Source: Casuarina equisetifolia
Lineage: Eukaryota > Streptophyta > Magnoliopsida > Fagales > Casuarinaceae
NCBI GenBank assembly: GCA_028551475.1
Contig: CM052355.1
Coordinates: forward strand, 868,001 to 932,000
Length of the DNA: 64,000 bases
Direction of reading: 5' to 3'
Shown here: positions 49,258-62,584 of the stretch, one piece after another
Position numbering within the stretch: the stretch's first letter is position 1
Layout: each line of letters starts with the position of its first letter
Notes under the pieces: model-generated
Database searches by the model: none
The model's input: the letters and a program-made list of their open reading frames with translations, nothing else
Told to the model about the DNA's origin: nothing
Program-made: the position numbers and the translations under genes

Positions 49258-49906
49258 TTTCACCGCGAGAGAATTACTGAGCGGTCGACAAGAGCTCTGC
49301 TTCACAGATCTGCATTTTTCACCACCAGCATCGACGGTGTACGGCTGCTGTGGGACTGATTTCTTCTGATTTGTCAGCTCCAGCGTGCGATCTCGACGTC
49401 TCATTGGCTAAAATACCCTTTGAATCGTAAGCCCCATACGACATGCCGTTTTGCTTTCATATTTTTATCTTTTGATAGTAGTATTCTATCTCAAAGTCCG
49501 CCTAGACCGTCAAGATTTTGGCCTCCTCTTGTTATCCTTAACAAATTGTTGAGTCTTACTAGCACGATTTAAATCATGGGTATGGAAAACTATTGATTCG
49601 AACTTTATAAACACAAGTTTTAAGAACAAAATTTAACATAAGGGAATAAAAAAAAAAAAGAATTGTTAAGACCCTCGAGTGTTTTGATTAAGTCGAGATA
49701 ATAAAAGACAAGACAAGACAAGATGACTAATTTGGTGCATAAAATATAACCCCACAAGCACTAACCATGGATGACACATATCATACATACAAAGCATGGC
49801 CTAGAAACAACCCAACAAATGGGACTAACAGGCTAAAACAAGGGTAACTAGATGCTAAATGCTAACATTATACATCTAATTGCAATAATAGGTTCTTTCT
49901 AATGCA
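49258..49906 (-). promoter_or_regulatory. Compact spacer: Alfin-like promoter and SMXL 3' UTR
   Basis: Only 649 bp separate the SMXL stop codon from the Alfin-like ATG, both genes on the minus strand. The part nearest 49258 should be the Alfin-like leader and promoter, and the part nearest 49906 the SMXL 3' UTR. No clear TATA box was picked out. Read-through from SMXL into the Alfin-like promoter is possible but unproven. Confidence 0.5.
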
Positions 49907-52900
49907 TCAACTGAGAATGATTCTAGGGGGAAGGCAATCTCCCGAAGCTAATTCCTCAGAGCAAGAGCCCTCACAAGAAGCAAGTTTCACGGTGGAATGA
50001 GGAGTTAGCTTGTATCTGGTTGGAACCTCTGCAAATGCCCTGCAGAGGACTCTTTCCACCCAATCTTCAACCGCTCTATTCCTCTCTGATATATATGCAG
50101 CGGCAAGTAATTGATCCATGACTTTAGGGTCGATCTCTAGTGAATGATTGGAGCCAACAATCTCGTGGAAGCTCTTCTTGATCTCCTTCGAAAATTTCCT
50201 GGCGAGTGCATCAAAGTCAAATGGTTTGAAGACTATTGTTTCGCCCACCTGACTGAAGAAATCTCTCAACCAAGCTGTGGAGTTCACGGCGATGGAGTTC
50301 AGGTCGGAGTTTCCGTCGTCGCTGTCGTGCGCCTCATTGTCTTCGGCCGGAAGGTTCAAATCCAGATGTCTAGCTGATGTCATGAACGCCCGTTTGGTGA
50401 TCTCTGAGATTTCAGGCTGCCCCAAAGATTCATTGCTACAAATAATCTTCCTTTTACTGGACATGTCTTTTCTCATTGTTCCAGACTCACTTGTCTTGTC
50501 CCAAAAGTCATTTCCAATTCTTATCTGTATCGGCCGGCTTTTTGTTTGCAGAATTCTTTCCTCAGAGTAGTTTGAGGACTCCTTCCCAAAAGATTGAAAA
50601 TTTTTTCCCTCTGAGAATGTTGAAGTTGTCAGAAACATTGCATTGCTGATGCTGGTTTCTCTTCCATGTGAGTCCGAGAGTTTACCAGTCCGTATAGCCT
50701 GAGACAAAATGGTCTGAGCCTGCACGTCAGCCTTATCTACATTCTCCAGAAAGACAACAGACAACGGTTTCTTGCTTAGCTGACCGGCAAGATAATCAAC
50801 AAGAGTCTTTCCCCTAAACTTTACATCATAGCCACTCTTTTCTTGGGAATCGAAGATGGACTTTGAATGAGTCACCACATCATGAGAAAGATCCATACAG
50901 ATGAAATTTTCCCGGCTCCCATATAGTATCTCGGCGAGGGCAAGAGCAATTTTCTTCTTACCGAACTGATCAGGTCCAACGAAATTTAACCATATATCTG
51001 CTCTCAGATTTGCTCCGTGGCGCCTTTCACAACCTGTTTGACTAAGGACTATTCTTTGGCTCACAACACCAATGGCTTCATCTTGCCAGCCAACCCTCTG
51101 AGTAAGTGCTCTAAACAATGTCTTGAAATCTCTTGGGTCAAACAGTCCACCGAAGTCAGGACTTGAGCAGGATAAAGGTTGAGTCAGATGATTAGAGATA
51201 TTCCCTTTGCTTGAATGAACGTCTGCAGAAAAGCAACCCGAAAATTCCGGTGGAAGCTCTAAGTGTTTTTCATTGATAAATTTCTTTGGCTTATCAATGG
51301 AGGGAGAAGAGCATATTCCCAGTCCTAAATCTGTCGTCACAGAGGTTGCAGATGTGGGAGAGGTTCGAACACCCTCGCCCACACTTGAATTGGATAAACT
51401 GCAAGGTGGAGAATTGAGCCCACCTGGCTCAGGATCTTCAGCTTTTGAGGGCAGCTCCAATTGTTTGGATAGCAAACTCTCATTCTTAGCCCTGGTAACC
51501 GCACAAAAAGGATCTCCTGGTTGTAATTTGGCAACCTTCTGGACGTCCATGGACGTGGATGAATCCACATTAACACAGTTGGTCTCACTTGAAGATGCAT
51601 CCGTGTGATTGCTGCTGTGATTCCCAGTGTTTTCTTTCTTTTCTTCAGCAAATCCAAAGCCCAAAAGCGTGTTTTTTTCTGGGAGTCGTTCGGTTTGATG
51701 AAGATGCTGGCATATATTGTCCCACTTCTTCTGCAACCCGGTAACTTTGGCGCTCAATACCACTCCACCATCTTTGGTCTGCACTGCAGAGATAAGAAAC
51801 TGGCTTTTAAACAAATTCTGCAGAAGATTCATAAACTTCTTATCTAAATCTTTCATTATTCACACCAGTCAAAAAGCATCACTTGGCTCTGGAACCAAAC
51901 CACGAAAGATGATAGACCTTAACCACTAAACCCGTCATGTCATTTTCAACATAAAGATCAACCCATACTTAAGACATCAAAGGTCGTCACCCGTTAACAT
52001 ATTAATGGAACTATTATAAAGGATGATACACTAGAAAGATAGCAGCTTATATCTTTGAAGAATGAAATGCCAATTTCAAAGGTCAGGCATATTGCACATA
52101 TTAGCATAGTTACAAGTCATTCAATTTCAGGTGAATTCACACAGCATTTGAGAGAATTGTATGAAAGGAATACACACCTTCATATCCAGACACTTGTTAG
52201 TGCCGATTTCTGTCATCTGCAACCAAGAAGGCAAGGTGGATTTGGATTGACCTGCAATCGAAGTAGCAAAACCATCCTTTGAAACATCAATTACTTCTTG
52301 TTCACACTTTTCATTGCACTGTCGACAGCGGGGAATGCATTGATATGAGCTACTAAATGGGACCTTTAAGTCAGAAGGTGTTGAAAAGAATCCACCAAAT
52401 GGTACAAACGACTCCATCAAGCTGTAAGCATACCATGACAACATAAACATAAAGTCCTCAGGCCTCATGAATCAGAATCAAATTTTAAAGAAAGTATGGA
52501 CGCCTAAACCAAACACATTCATATGCGTAAAATCCCAGAGTTCACCATTGAAGAAACAATAAACAATATTCACTAATTTCAAACCCTCCAAAGATTCGAG
52601 TTTTTGCAGAAAAAGAGAAAAGAAGGAAAGCTATTAAGAAACCACAAACACGTTATATGTTCAGAAGTTTCGATTAGAATAGTATTCAGTTCTTCGGAAG
52701 TACAATATGCTAATAACATAGTATATGAGTGTAAATTTAATATTGCAGGCAGAGAAAGACAACGCAATATTAAATTGCAGAAAGAAACAAAGGTCTCACA
52801 CAAACACATCTAAGGACTTCAAAAATACAGCGCCATGGAATATAATAATACCAGTAAAATGCAGACAACTTTACCTGGACCTGGGGTATGATTCAGCCAT

Positions 52901-54067
52901 GGAAGGGGGCCTGGGAGAAGTGATGGGCAGGAGCTGCACGTCCCAGTCCTTCTCAACGGATGGAAATTTATTCACAAACTTCAGATACGATTCATAGCTC
53001 GCGGCTGCACCTATCAACCACACTTTCCCAGCGTGAAGCTTCAGCAGCCTCGTGAGCTGGTCGACGAAATGGCTGACCGCTTCGCCGGCGGCCTCCTCAC
53101 TCACAAAGGCCTTCAAGTCCCCGAAATTGACCACCAACCCAGGTCCCAGACTCTGCTGCGCTAGCGAAGCTACCTCGCCCAACCTCGAATTCAAATTGCC
53201 TTTATCGGTGTTCTCGGTGACGAACTGCGAGACTTCGTTTTCAATGCAGATAACCTTCAACCCAGAAAGCTCCAGCGGCAAGACGCTGTCTTTTCTCTTC
53301 TCTATTGCCTCCGTGAAGGTCTGGAGTGCACTGTAAGCGCATACGCCAACGAGCAAAGGACTCTTGCCCTTGTTCCGGCTCATCACCTCCCCAATCCGCC
53401 TGCAGTTTTCGTCTCCGCCGCAAAACCCAGGGAAACCCGAAAACGGAAAAGCGAAGCCCCGAAGATCCGGCCCCGGATACGTCTCCGAGTACTCGGTCAG
53501 ATTGCAGAGAAACAACGGCGGACCTCTGGAGCGCGAGTACCTGAGAAGCTGAGGAAGAGGCCGGACGATGGCAAGCTTGATTTCGGAGCTCCGAAAACCC
53601 GCTTCGCCGAAGACCCGGCTCACGACCGGGTCGTCGAGAATCGACAGAATCAAATGCTGCAGCTCCACCTTTACGCACGAGATCGAAGACTGGTTCGGAA
53701 TCTGATGGTGGAGATGAAAATTCTCCGGCTGCCTTCTTTGGTTTGCCTGGGACCGCTTTATGGCAGCCATGAGCGAGTTCGACACCGGCGGGTTGTCGGC
53801 GAGCTGGGTCGAAGCCACCCGGTCGAGCGACACGCTCAAGCAGAGGTCCAACGCCTTGAATTGGAGGCGGGGCGAGTAGGACGAGTTTCTCGCACGTGCG
53901 CAGGCCTCGCGTAGCGTCGACGAAGGGAGCGACAGCAGGGCAGACACCGCATGGAGCGACGTGGTTTGCGCATGTCCCCGTCTGCGGGCGACGGCCACAG
54001 CCTCGTCGAGCGCGTGGGCTGCCTCCGGCGTCAAGCATTGCCTGGCCACACTGACCGGCGTCGGCAT
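49907..54067 (-). CDS. SMXL7-like: SMXL6/7/8 (D53-like) strigolactone-signalling repressor, Clp ATPase-related
   Basis: Nuclear repressor of shoot branching and other strigolactone responses. D14-MAX2 (SCF) targets it for breakdown when strigolactone is present, and it recruits TOPLESS co-repressors. Exons (minus strand): 52875-54067, 52178-52421, 49907-51778; 3309 nt, 1102 residues, normal. The N-terminal double Clp-N domain is at about 8-175 (RRRGHAQTTSLHAVSALL; SNSLMAAIKRSQANQRR). A degenerate D1 ATPase region follows, then SSLMESFVPFGGFFS. The D2 region has a worn Walker A (GPDQFGKKK, 747-755). The degron motif FRGKT is intact (RGKT 801-804), as is the EAR motif LDLNLP (951-956). Retained RGKT predicts hormone-dependent turnover, as in SMXL6/7/8 and D53 but not SMXL3/4/5. 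The start is ATG at 54067 (MPTPVSVARQCL), as in relatives. The gene just downstream is the Alfin-like gene. Confidence 0.95.
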
Positions 54068-55554
54068 CGCCGGCGACAAAAAGAAAACAATAGTTTACAA
54101 CCCTTTTCCTTTTCTTACGTCCGTCTTCGTCGGTTTGTTCGCTCAAATCCAAAACCCTCAAAAAGTTTATACAATTAAATAAAAGCTCGTAGTTCAGGCA
54201 TAAATTTATGCTCCTTGCAGGGGCTCCTAATTATTTATGGAGGAAGAAGACGACGGCAATGGTGTGCGGTGGAGCCTACCGAGTGGGGGGTGGGCGTGGG
54301 CCCTATCTCTAAGGAAACAGCCGGTGAGAATAAATTCTTTACATGAATTCTTTACATCGCCTCGCCTTGGACTCGAGTATTATCATCATCATCGTCTTCC
54401 TCTCTCTGTCTCTCTCTCTCTGCTTTTCTCTCAGAGACTCAGTAAGAGAGATGCTGTGTCCACTTATGCTTTGAGTGGGGGCAACAATGACGGTCAGCGT
54501 CACTATCCCTCCTATTTATGTAATTTTGATCGTTTTCTCTTGGTGTGGGAATCAGCTGACATGACTCAGTTTACTCGATCATGACTCAATGCGCCACAAC
54601 TCACCGTCCTTGCTTATTACGCAAGTTGAGTCCTTTGACATCAATCTATCTTATTTATTTGAGGTAAAAACTTTCAATTTACTACTCGATCTCAAAATAT
54701 TTGTAAAAAAAAAAAAAGAGAATTTATTATAAAAGTTTCATCTTATTTAAAGATTATTTATATACAAATAAAAATTTTATTATAACTTTTGAATAAAAAT
54801 GAGTTTTTCAATTATAACATCACTTATATCTTATTTTTTGCAAATGTAATATGGACTAACTTTACCTTATTACTTTTAATATATAAATATTATTTTTTTA
54901 AATATTATAACTCACATTAAATTTTAAATTTCACGATTGAGATTCTAACTAACTTATCATTAAACTAATTGACTAAAGTAATGCCGATACTTTACCTTGT
55001 TACTTGCTTAAAGTAATAAAAATGTCAACATATTAAATGTCTAGTAGTACTAGTTACCTTGGACCTAGTTATTAGATAATAAAGTATTATATTAAAAAAA
55101 TACAAGTAACGTGTCTTGTATGTAAGTGATGAAAAAAAATATTTATAACATACTTTATAAATTTAGGTAACTCTTCTTATTAATAATATTTTTAAAAAAA
55201 TATAAATTTAGATTTTTTATATAATATCAAAAAGTTAATTTTTTTTTTATATGATCCAACTTAATTTATATTAAAAGTAAGAATATTTATAATATATCTT
55301 GCAAGAAAAGACTTGGAACCTTTATTATACTCTTTGGATTTGACATCCAATATCTTATACCACCTTTACATGACAAAAAAGAAACAAAAGAAAAAAAGGA
55401 AATGGGGATTAAAGCATATGTGCCCAAGAAGTATTCCTTCATATTCGAAGTTCCATCCAAGGAAAACCAAACTAGGGCGTCGACATCAGACGAGTTTTCC
55501 ATGCCATGACGCGGTCGAGTTTCAGAACCAAGATTCTGTGTGGAAGAGAAGAAA
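54068..55554 (-). promoter_or_regulatory. SMXL leader and promoter region
   Basis: Upstream of the minus-strand SMXL gene. A CT-rich patch at about 54385-54435 (GA-rich on the gene strand) may be in the leader. The plus-strand 115-codon frame at 54237-54584 is low-complexity and non-coding in look. From 54650 the DNA is very AT-rich. Confidence 0.4.
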
Positions 55555-55600
55555 GAAGAGAGAGAGAGAGAGAGAGGAGAGGAGAGAGAAAGAGAGGGAG
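55555..55600 (+). repeat. (GA)n-rich microsatellite
   Basis: An imperfect GA run followed by GGAGA units. It is flanked by a somewhat GC-richer stretch (55420-55900) of unknown role, which could be the promoter or leader of an unseen transcript. Confidence 0.85.
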
Positions 55601-56491
55601 ACACGGTTCAATTTGTAAAGGTTGAGAGTGACGGATGAAGAGAAAGAACCCCACAACCACCACACACATATCATTCATCATCATATTGGAGTGTAGGAAA
55701 GCATTTCTGTTTCTGGGTTGAATCACCGTGGGGGCCTCACCCACCAAAGCTTTTCTTCGTTCCTTCGCTCCCAAACCCAACTGTTCATCAACACTCTCTC
55801 AGGGTAAAAAGGTGTTTGATTTGACGTCTTTTTTGGTTCCTACCTTCTTTGTTCGCTTTTGCCAACCTTTTCAGCTGCTTTTTCTCCAAAATATGACAGT
55901 CATGACCCCCCCTTGCAACACGGTTGACTCAATTGGTCAAAAACAAACATTTTTTTAACTCAAAAGGTAGATTTTTTTCTCTTTCTTTCTTTCATTCTTT
56001 CACTGTCCACACACTACTTGTCACTTATAAATTTACAATAATTTAATTTTTTTAATTAATATCTTAAGAATTTAGTATTTTTCTCTTTTAATCAAACATA
56101 TCTATAAAATAACATAACACACTTATTACACATAAGAAATATAACATGTTAATATATATAGATTCAACCTCAAGTAAAAGAATGACTTATTTTTGTACTC
56201 TTAATAGTTTAGTACTCTAATAATATAATAGCAACAAGATGACATCTTCCTTTAAAATAGACTTGTAAAGATTGAAATAGTTTCACCTAAAAAAAATGTA
56301 ACAAATCAATATTCCAATTTTAAGAAATGAAATTCATCATTTCTAATATTTTAAAAAATAAGGCGCACCATATATAAGTATAATAACAATATAGTATATA
56401 ATATATTATAAAGAAAACACTAAATCTATAATAATATGATAAAAAGTTGAGTTCTTCCTTGAAAATAGACATGTGAGGACAGAAGCACTTC

Positions 56492-56509
56492 CATATATAT
56501 ATATATATA
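56492..56509. repeat. (AT)n microsatellite
   Basis: About nine AT units in intergenic DNA. Confidence 0.85.
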
Positions 56510-59500
56510 AATATAAAAGGTAATACATCAATAATATGTTACTAGTGTTCCACACCCATCAAACCTAACCATTTCTAGCAAAAATAATAGATTGTACTGT
56601 CTCTCCCTCGAAAGCAGTTCCATCAGTCTCTGTCTCTTTTTGCATGCCTTTTTCTTGGCCCAGCAGCAGCATGATGACCCCCTCCCCCCCCCCAAGGGCA
56701 AGCTTGGTTAACCAAGTAGGTTAAAACTAAAGCATGGAGATCACATTTTCAGGGGAGGTACGTGGGATGGTCTCTGTCCTCACATTGCTGGCCTTTCGAC
56801 GCTCAGATATGCCTCAAAGCACTGTCATTTTCGCATTTATTTGTTGGCCTCTCGACGGCGAAAGAGACATAAGTCCTGCGTCTCTCCAAGACCGTAGAGT
56901 AAATCATAGAATAGGAAGTAAAATGGTGATGGAGAAAGGGAAAAGAAGGAATCTGGGAGCCTGAGATCTCGTGGGTTTCGGAATCTTCACTTTTATGTTC
57001 CTCTTTTCTGCTAAGGATTGTGCATTATATGTTCGAAAATTGACTTGGCTTTGGCATTCGGTACACTCATTCAGCACGTAGCCTTTTCAGCCAATGACCA
57101 GACCTCAGAGTCTTCAACTAGCTTTACTGATGAAGCCTATGGACGCTGGAAAGCTGCGCCCCGGGAACAAGGTCGCTTCAATTATTCATCAGGTTCAGAC
57201 AAATATCTCTGGACGGTTGAGCCCAACGGAGAAAAAAGCAAGGAGAACGACAGGATGTTTTATTTATTCTTAATTATCATAAAATAGCCAGTTCCGAGAA
57301 AACCCAATAAAGAAAAGTCAATAAAAATTAAATAGTTGTAAGTAATTAATTTTTTACTAGTTTAGTAGTAAGCTAATAAGACCTTAAAGAACATATAAAC
57401 AAATTAACAAATTATTTTGAGCATAAGAAAAACATGTGAACATAAGAAAACCATGTACCTAAAAAAGTTGAAGAATTTTACAAGATACGTGTATGGGAAA
57501 AAGCTGAGTAATTCAGAAAAATCGTAGCTAGCAAAGTAGGAGCTGGCAATAAGTCATATTCAATAGATGCTATAGCTATGATGCTAAAAGATTTGGTAAC
57601 CTAGAGTTGATTATCTGTACGGGAAAAGCAAAATAAAATGTGGACAAAATGGGGAGGGGGAGGGGGGAAATAGTCGCAAAGGTTGGTCTGTTAGGGGACC
57701 AAGACCTATACAAGTTTACTGTTTGATGGGGCATCACTAAAAATAATTTAAGACGCACATATTATATATTGAAAATATTCAACACTGCTCTCGCTTGGCT
57801 GTTGAAAGCAACTTTGCACCATTCCTGAACCAACTTTTGAGATGAAAGGGTGATGGGATTTGACTTCATTTTCTTTATGGGCCACCTCCTAATGCGCATG
57901 AGTTCCATTCCTTTTGTCACAATTTTTCTACTTAATTTTATTGTTCAACTTTCCTAGTGGCCTTTCTCCACCATGTTATGATTACATTGGGACCATGTCT
58001 GAATGATTCACACGTTAGTAATTTAAATTTAATATCTGTGGGCATATATTCAAGCTAGGGAATTGTAGGTGGAAAGTATATTTTTCATTCCTCGAGATCT
58101 CTACTATATGATGCTTTGCATCTATTAGAACTCAAGCACATTCGATAATGGAGATATCTGCATTAGGGTTAGAGAGATCTTGTCTGGTTTGCAGCCGAGG
58201 GAGGAGGAATATATAGCGTCGAATCTTGAATGTCAAAAAGTGGTGGTTTTACTACTTGCTTATATTTGAATTTAATGTTTTTCTTTTGTTTATATCTCTT
58301 TCTTTCTTTCTTTTTCTTTAACATGATATTAAAGTTTCAAATTCAAATAGCTACTCATTACTTGTGGACTTTGCCTCCATAGTTTTATATTGTTATTTCA
58401 TCATTTACAAACTAAGTTCTTGTGATTTTCTTATATCAACAACAACAACCTGATACGATAAATTCTTTTATATTTATTTGTGTTACCATTACCAACATAG
58501 TTTTAAGTTTTAACAAGTAATTTTAGGAGACAAAATTAAACTCTAGTTAACATAACATAATAACTTAATTTCAAATATGATATTTCGTTATTTCTAAATT
58601 AGATATTTTAACTTTGATCCCATCATATTTACTTAATATATAAGAATGTATTTTTTTTTCCCCCTTCAACTCTAACCCGAATGAGAGTATAAAGAATAAA
58701 AGTCCCACACAAAAAAGAAATAATCCTTAAATAATCTTTAAATGTAAAAATTCTTATCTAAGTTATGAACTAACTTTTATATTAGACTTTAAATTTTCTA
58801 ATAATCATCATGATATTTTTTATATTTGGGGTAAGATGGTCTATTAAAAATAGTAATTATTCATGTCTCCTACCCTTAACAAAGGACGACCATTATGTTA
58901 ACATTGGAAAACGCATGCATACTTTTGGTGGCCATGGGAATTACGGCTCATGCTTTGTCAATGTTTCAAAAGGACCTCCAACCTGCGAGAAAATGATGTG
59001 TGCATAACTATGCCCCATCATTCATTTCGAGACCAACGGACCGATTTGCCTTCCCACACCCAATTAGTGCTTTTCAACACGTTGACATTGGATGGTGCTG
59101 AGAACTTTGTTAATGGGAGGAACATGCGATTCGCTAGTTTGGCCTTTTGGTGGCAAAAATATTCACCAACCTCTAAGAACGTACAAGTGTTGCGCTTGTG
59201 CGGGGGGGGATCGATGCCAATTCCTTTGGCACAACGAAAGGATTCAGATGAATTGCAGGCATCGATCGACAAGGTGGAAGGCTGGTCCGTTTCGGGACCA
59301 ACATCCATGATAATCAAAAGAAATTGCAAGGTTTAGAGGAAGTGGCCACGAATATATTCAACTTCCATCTCACTTCATAATTGAAAAAAGTCATCAGATA
59401 TGACTTCACTTTTTCATTTCATAGATTTTCACTTTGAATCTTTCCTAGATTTTGCTGTAACCATATGTTGGTTTTCGAATTGTTTGTATTGGTATGTTGG

Positions 59501-61917
59501 GATCGCACTAGGGGAGGGGCCAAGGGCTGAAACCTTTGACAAGAATTCTACTGCCCTACCCAAAGATTTTTATAATTATAAGAGTTAGATCACAGGTTTA
59601 ATAAGAACGTGATAAATTGTTGAGGTGGTGGCATTTTTAAGGAAGGACTTTGTGAGGAAACTTATATATAATGAATATCGTTATTCATTTTAATTAACTT
59701 TTGAATTAAATATAAATTCTATAACATCATATCATACTTAAACACCCATATGGATATGGACAAACTCATTTTTTTTCACAAAATGAGATGATTTAGATTA
59801 CATTATAACAGTAAAGTAGTGTGTCAATTATTATTCTTTACATGTTAAAGATATCTATAGATTATCAAGCACTCACAATTCATGTAAAGTCCAATAAATA
59901 TTTCAATTTTAAGCTTTTGTATTGTATATTCCAAGTTTGAAATTGTGTAAAACTTTTGATAAATGATGAGTTTTATCCATAAGCATAAAATTTAATTACA
60001 ATAACATAGTCTTCTCTTTCTATCTCCCTTTTTTCATATGAACTTAAAGTCCACTAGTGTGTAACTTTATATGGAGTTTTTTAGTTATATTGTACAAAGT
60101 ATGATTTTGTGAAGAAATTAGATTCAATCACGAATCAATTATTAAATATCTTTGTATATTTCTACTTCACAATTATATTTAGTTTCTCCCCAATAAAACT
60201 ATGGTTCTCTCCTAAGAGTATAAAACATGTTTTATTACCCAACATAATAATAACAAACAATAAAAGCAATTCTATAAACCAATAATAAAAGAAGGAATCA
60301 CAAAATAACAATACTAACTAAAAATATAGTAGTTATTCTTCCTATATATAGCATATCCTTCTCTCTCAACAATTAATTCTAAAAAATAAAATTAAAAATT
60401 TTTTTAATGTGAAATTAAAACCCAAGTCCAATTGTGTCATCCCATAAGTGATAGATTAGATTTTCATGAATTACTTCACTACTTATGATCATCACTCTTA
60501 AATTCCATCCTCTTAATTTCTACACACTTGGAGCAATAGGATGTGTTAAAAATACTAGTCATACTATATGGTATAATGTTTCTATATTAAGATATCTTCT
60601 TGTTTTTATAACTAATTTTACAAATACTAATAAAGATCTTGTAATTTCTCATTTTTTCTTCTATTTGTAATAATTAGCACTTTAACAATAGGTTATTGCT
60701 TAGCTAGGAAAACTTAGACAGCTCATTTGACATAGATGGAACTACCATTGGTGAGAAGACACTAATATGAGAACCATAAAGAAGTTAAGAAGAAGACATG
60801 ACACCAATAATAATAGTAATATCCAAAGACCCGACAAAAAACCCCACTTACCGAAAATAAGAGGACCCCAAAACACCAAACCTAAATAATTCAAGTCATG
60901 GCAAAACCAATCCACCAATGCTTGCCCTACACACAACCTTTGAAGAACCTCTCCACTTTTATCTTCTCTTTCCATATTTGGTACAAATCTATCTTTGTCC
61001 TAAACCCTGTATTTTAGTTGCTTCAATTATTTGAAATAATTTTTCACATTTTTTATGTAACCTATATTATTAAAATACTAGCATGCTGTACTTTATACAT
61101 GTATAGATATTTTTATATCTTACAAGTCAATTTACATGACAAAAATGAATACTAGTTCAAAAAGAAGATTTTTTTTGGCACCCGAAATTAATGAGTACTT
61201 AGACCCCTTTTCTCATGAGTTGAGATTTGAATAGAAATATATTTTTCAATAAAGTGAAGTTGGAATTGTGTCAATTCAATGTGGGGATCCCCTATTCCCT
61301 AGTAGGAGATGCGTATGAGCATGCCCAAGCATTGAAGTGATCCGGGAACTGTGGAAAAAGTTTTTCTTTCCCACGTAAAGAAACAATTATAGAGAGGTGG
61401 AAAGGAGAAAAGCGAAACGATAAAGAGAGGTATTGGGGTGGGTGGGTGGGTGGCCAAGTGGGCTGCTTTGTGTTGCATTGGGTTTTTCCTAAATAGGAAT
61501 ATATGTTTCGTGTTAGTGGAAAACATACGTCTTTGCTTCCTTCCATTACTGTTCTTTGCAGAAGTTGCAATCACATCACCCATGCTGCTTGGAAGGAGCC
61601 CATTGGTTATCAAAACTGCAGGCCATTCTTTCTTCATGCTTCAATCGCCCGTAATATTTGAAAATAGTGATTGTCTTCCGTTTTTAATGCGTTAATTTAG
61701 CATCAGTTTCATATGTTTTCGTTTTTTCTTTTTGTAATTCTAAAACTTGTGTTTAAGTATGACATCTTCATTATTTGCATAATAAATCTATGTGATCTCC
61801 TCATAGTCATTTCTCATAAACCAAGCTTTAATGATTGAGATGATAAGATGTGCTAAAAAAAATAGTAGTTATACTATATTATTACTATTGTTAAAAATGA
61901 GTATTGTTCTATATTAG

Positions 61918-62285
61918 AAGCATAAGAACAAGTCTTTGAGCTTATAAGTAATGAGATTTTTTCATATAACACCTTAAGGTTTTGATATAGATTCTCATAT
62001 TCTAATATGGTATTGAAACTAAAGATGAATCTCCACTTTGTAATCCCTTATACTTTAAAGTTGGGCCTCAATTTACTTGCAATACTTATATCATTATGCC
62101 AATAAGAATGAGTGTTTAAGATAAGTGCTATCCCACATTGGAAGCATAAGAATAGACCCTAGAGTTTATAAGTGATAAGATTTTTCTACCTAATGTCTTA
62201 AGATTTTGGGATGACCCTTGAACTAATAAGTGATGAAATCTTTTCACCTAATGCTTTAAAGTTTTGAAATGAATTTTCATACTCT
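61918..62285 (+). repeat. Local cluster of a degenerate ~100-200 bp repeat
   Basis: Segments starting AGAAGCATAAGAACA (61915) and GGAAGCATAAGAATA (62140) are each followed by a TTATAAGTRATRAGATTTTT-like stretch, then a TAAGATTTTG- or TAAGGTTTTG-like stretch and a CATAYTCTAATA-like end. A third, shorter copy begins near 62220. All are in the same orientation and quite diverged, typical of a worn dispersed repeat. Confidence 0.55.
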
Positions 62286-62558
62286 AATAACTATAAACTA
62301 ATATTCTTTTTATATGCTTAATTATTCCTCTTTCTTAGTTATTTAAAAAAATTAATTATTTCTAACATGATATTAAGTTTCATATTTAACTATTTTATTT
62401 TTATTATTAATAGACTAAATCTTTGGGATTTTATTCTATTATTTATGATGAATTTATGAACTATGTCTTGTGACATCTTTTATAATCAAAGATGACAGTG
62501 TATATAAAAAATTATAATTGTCTCATATTATTAATATTTTGTTAAAATATCCTTTCAC

Positions 62559-62584
62559 ATATATATATATATATATATATATAT
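62559..62584. repeat. (AT)n microsatellite
   Basis: About 13 AT units in intergenic DNA. Confidence 0.95.

Noticed and set aside
54068-54079. SMXL start four codons upstream
   Set aside because: That start is TTG; the ATG at 54067 gives the conserved MPTPV N-terminus of the family.
53241-54161. 306-codon alternative minus-strand frame over SMXL exon 1
   Set aside because: It is a frame shadow of the GC-rich SMXL Clp-N exon; the real frame carries the conserved domains.
62140-62155. TCCCACATTGGAAG resembling a plant snRNA upstream element
   Set aside because: It lies in a degenerate dispersed repeat, with no TATA box at the right distance and no snRNA sequence downstream.
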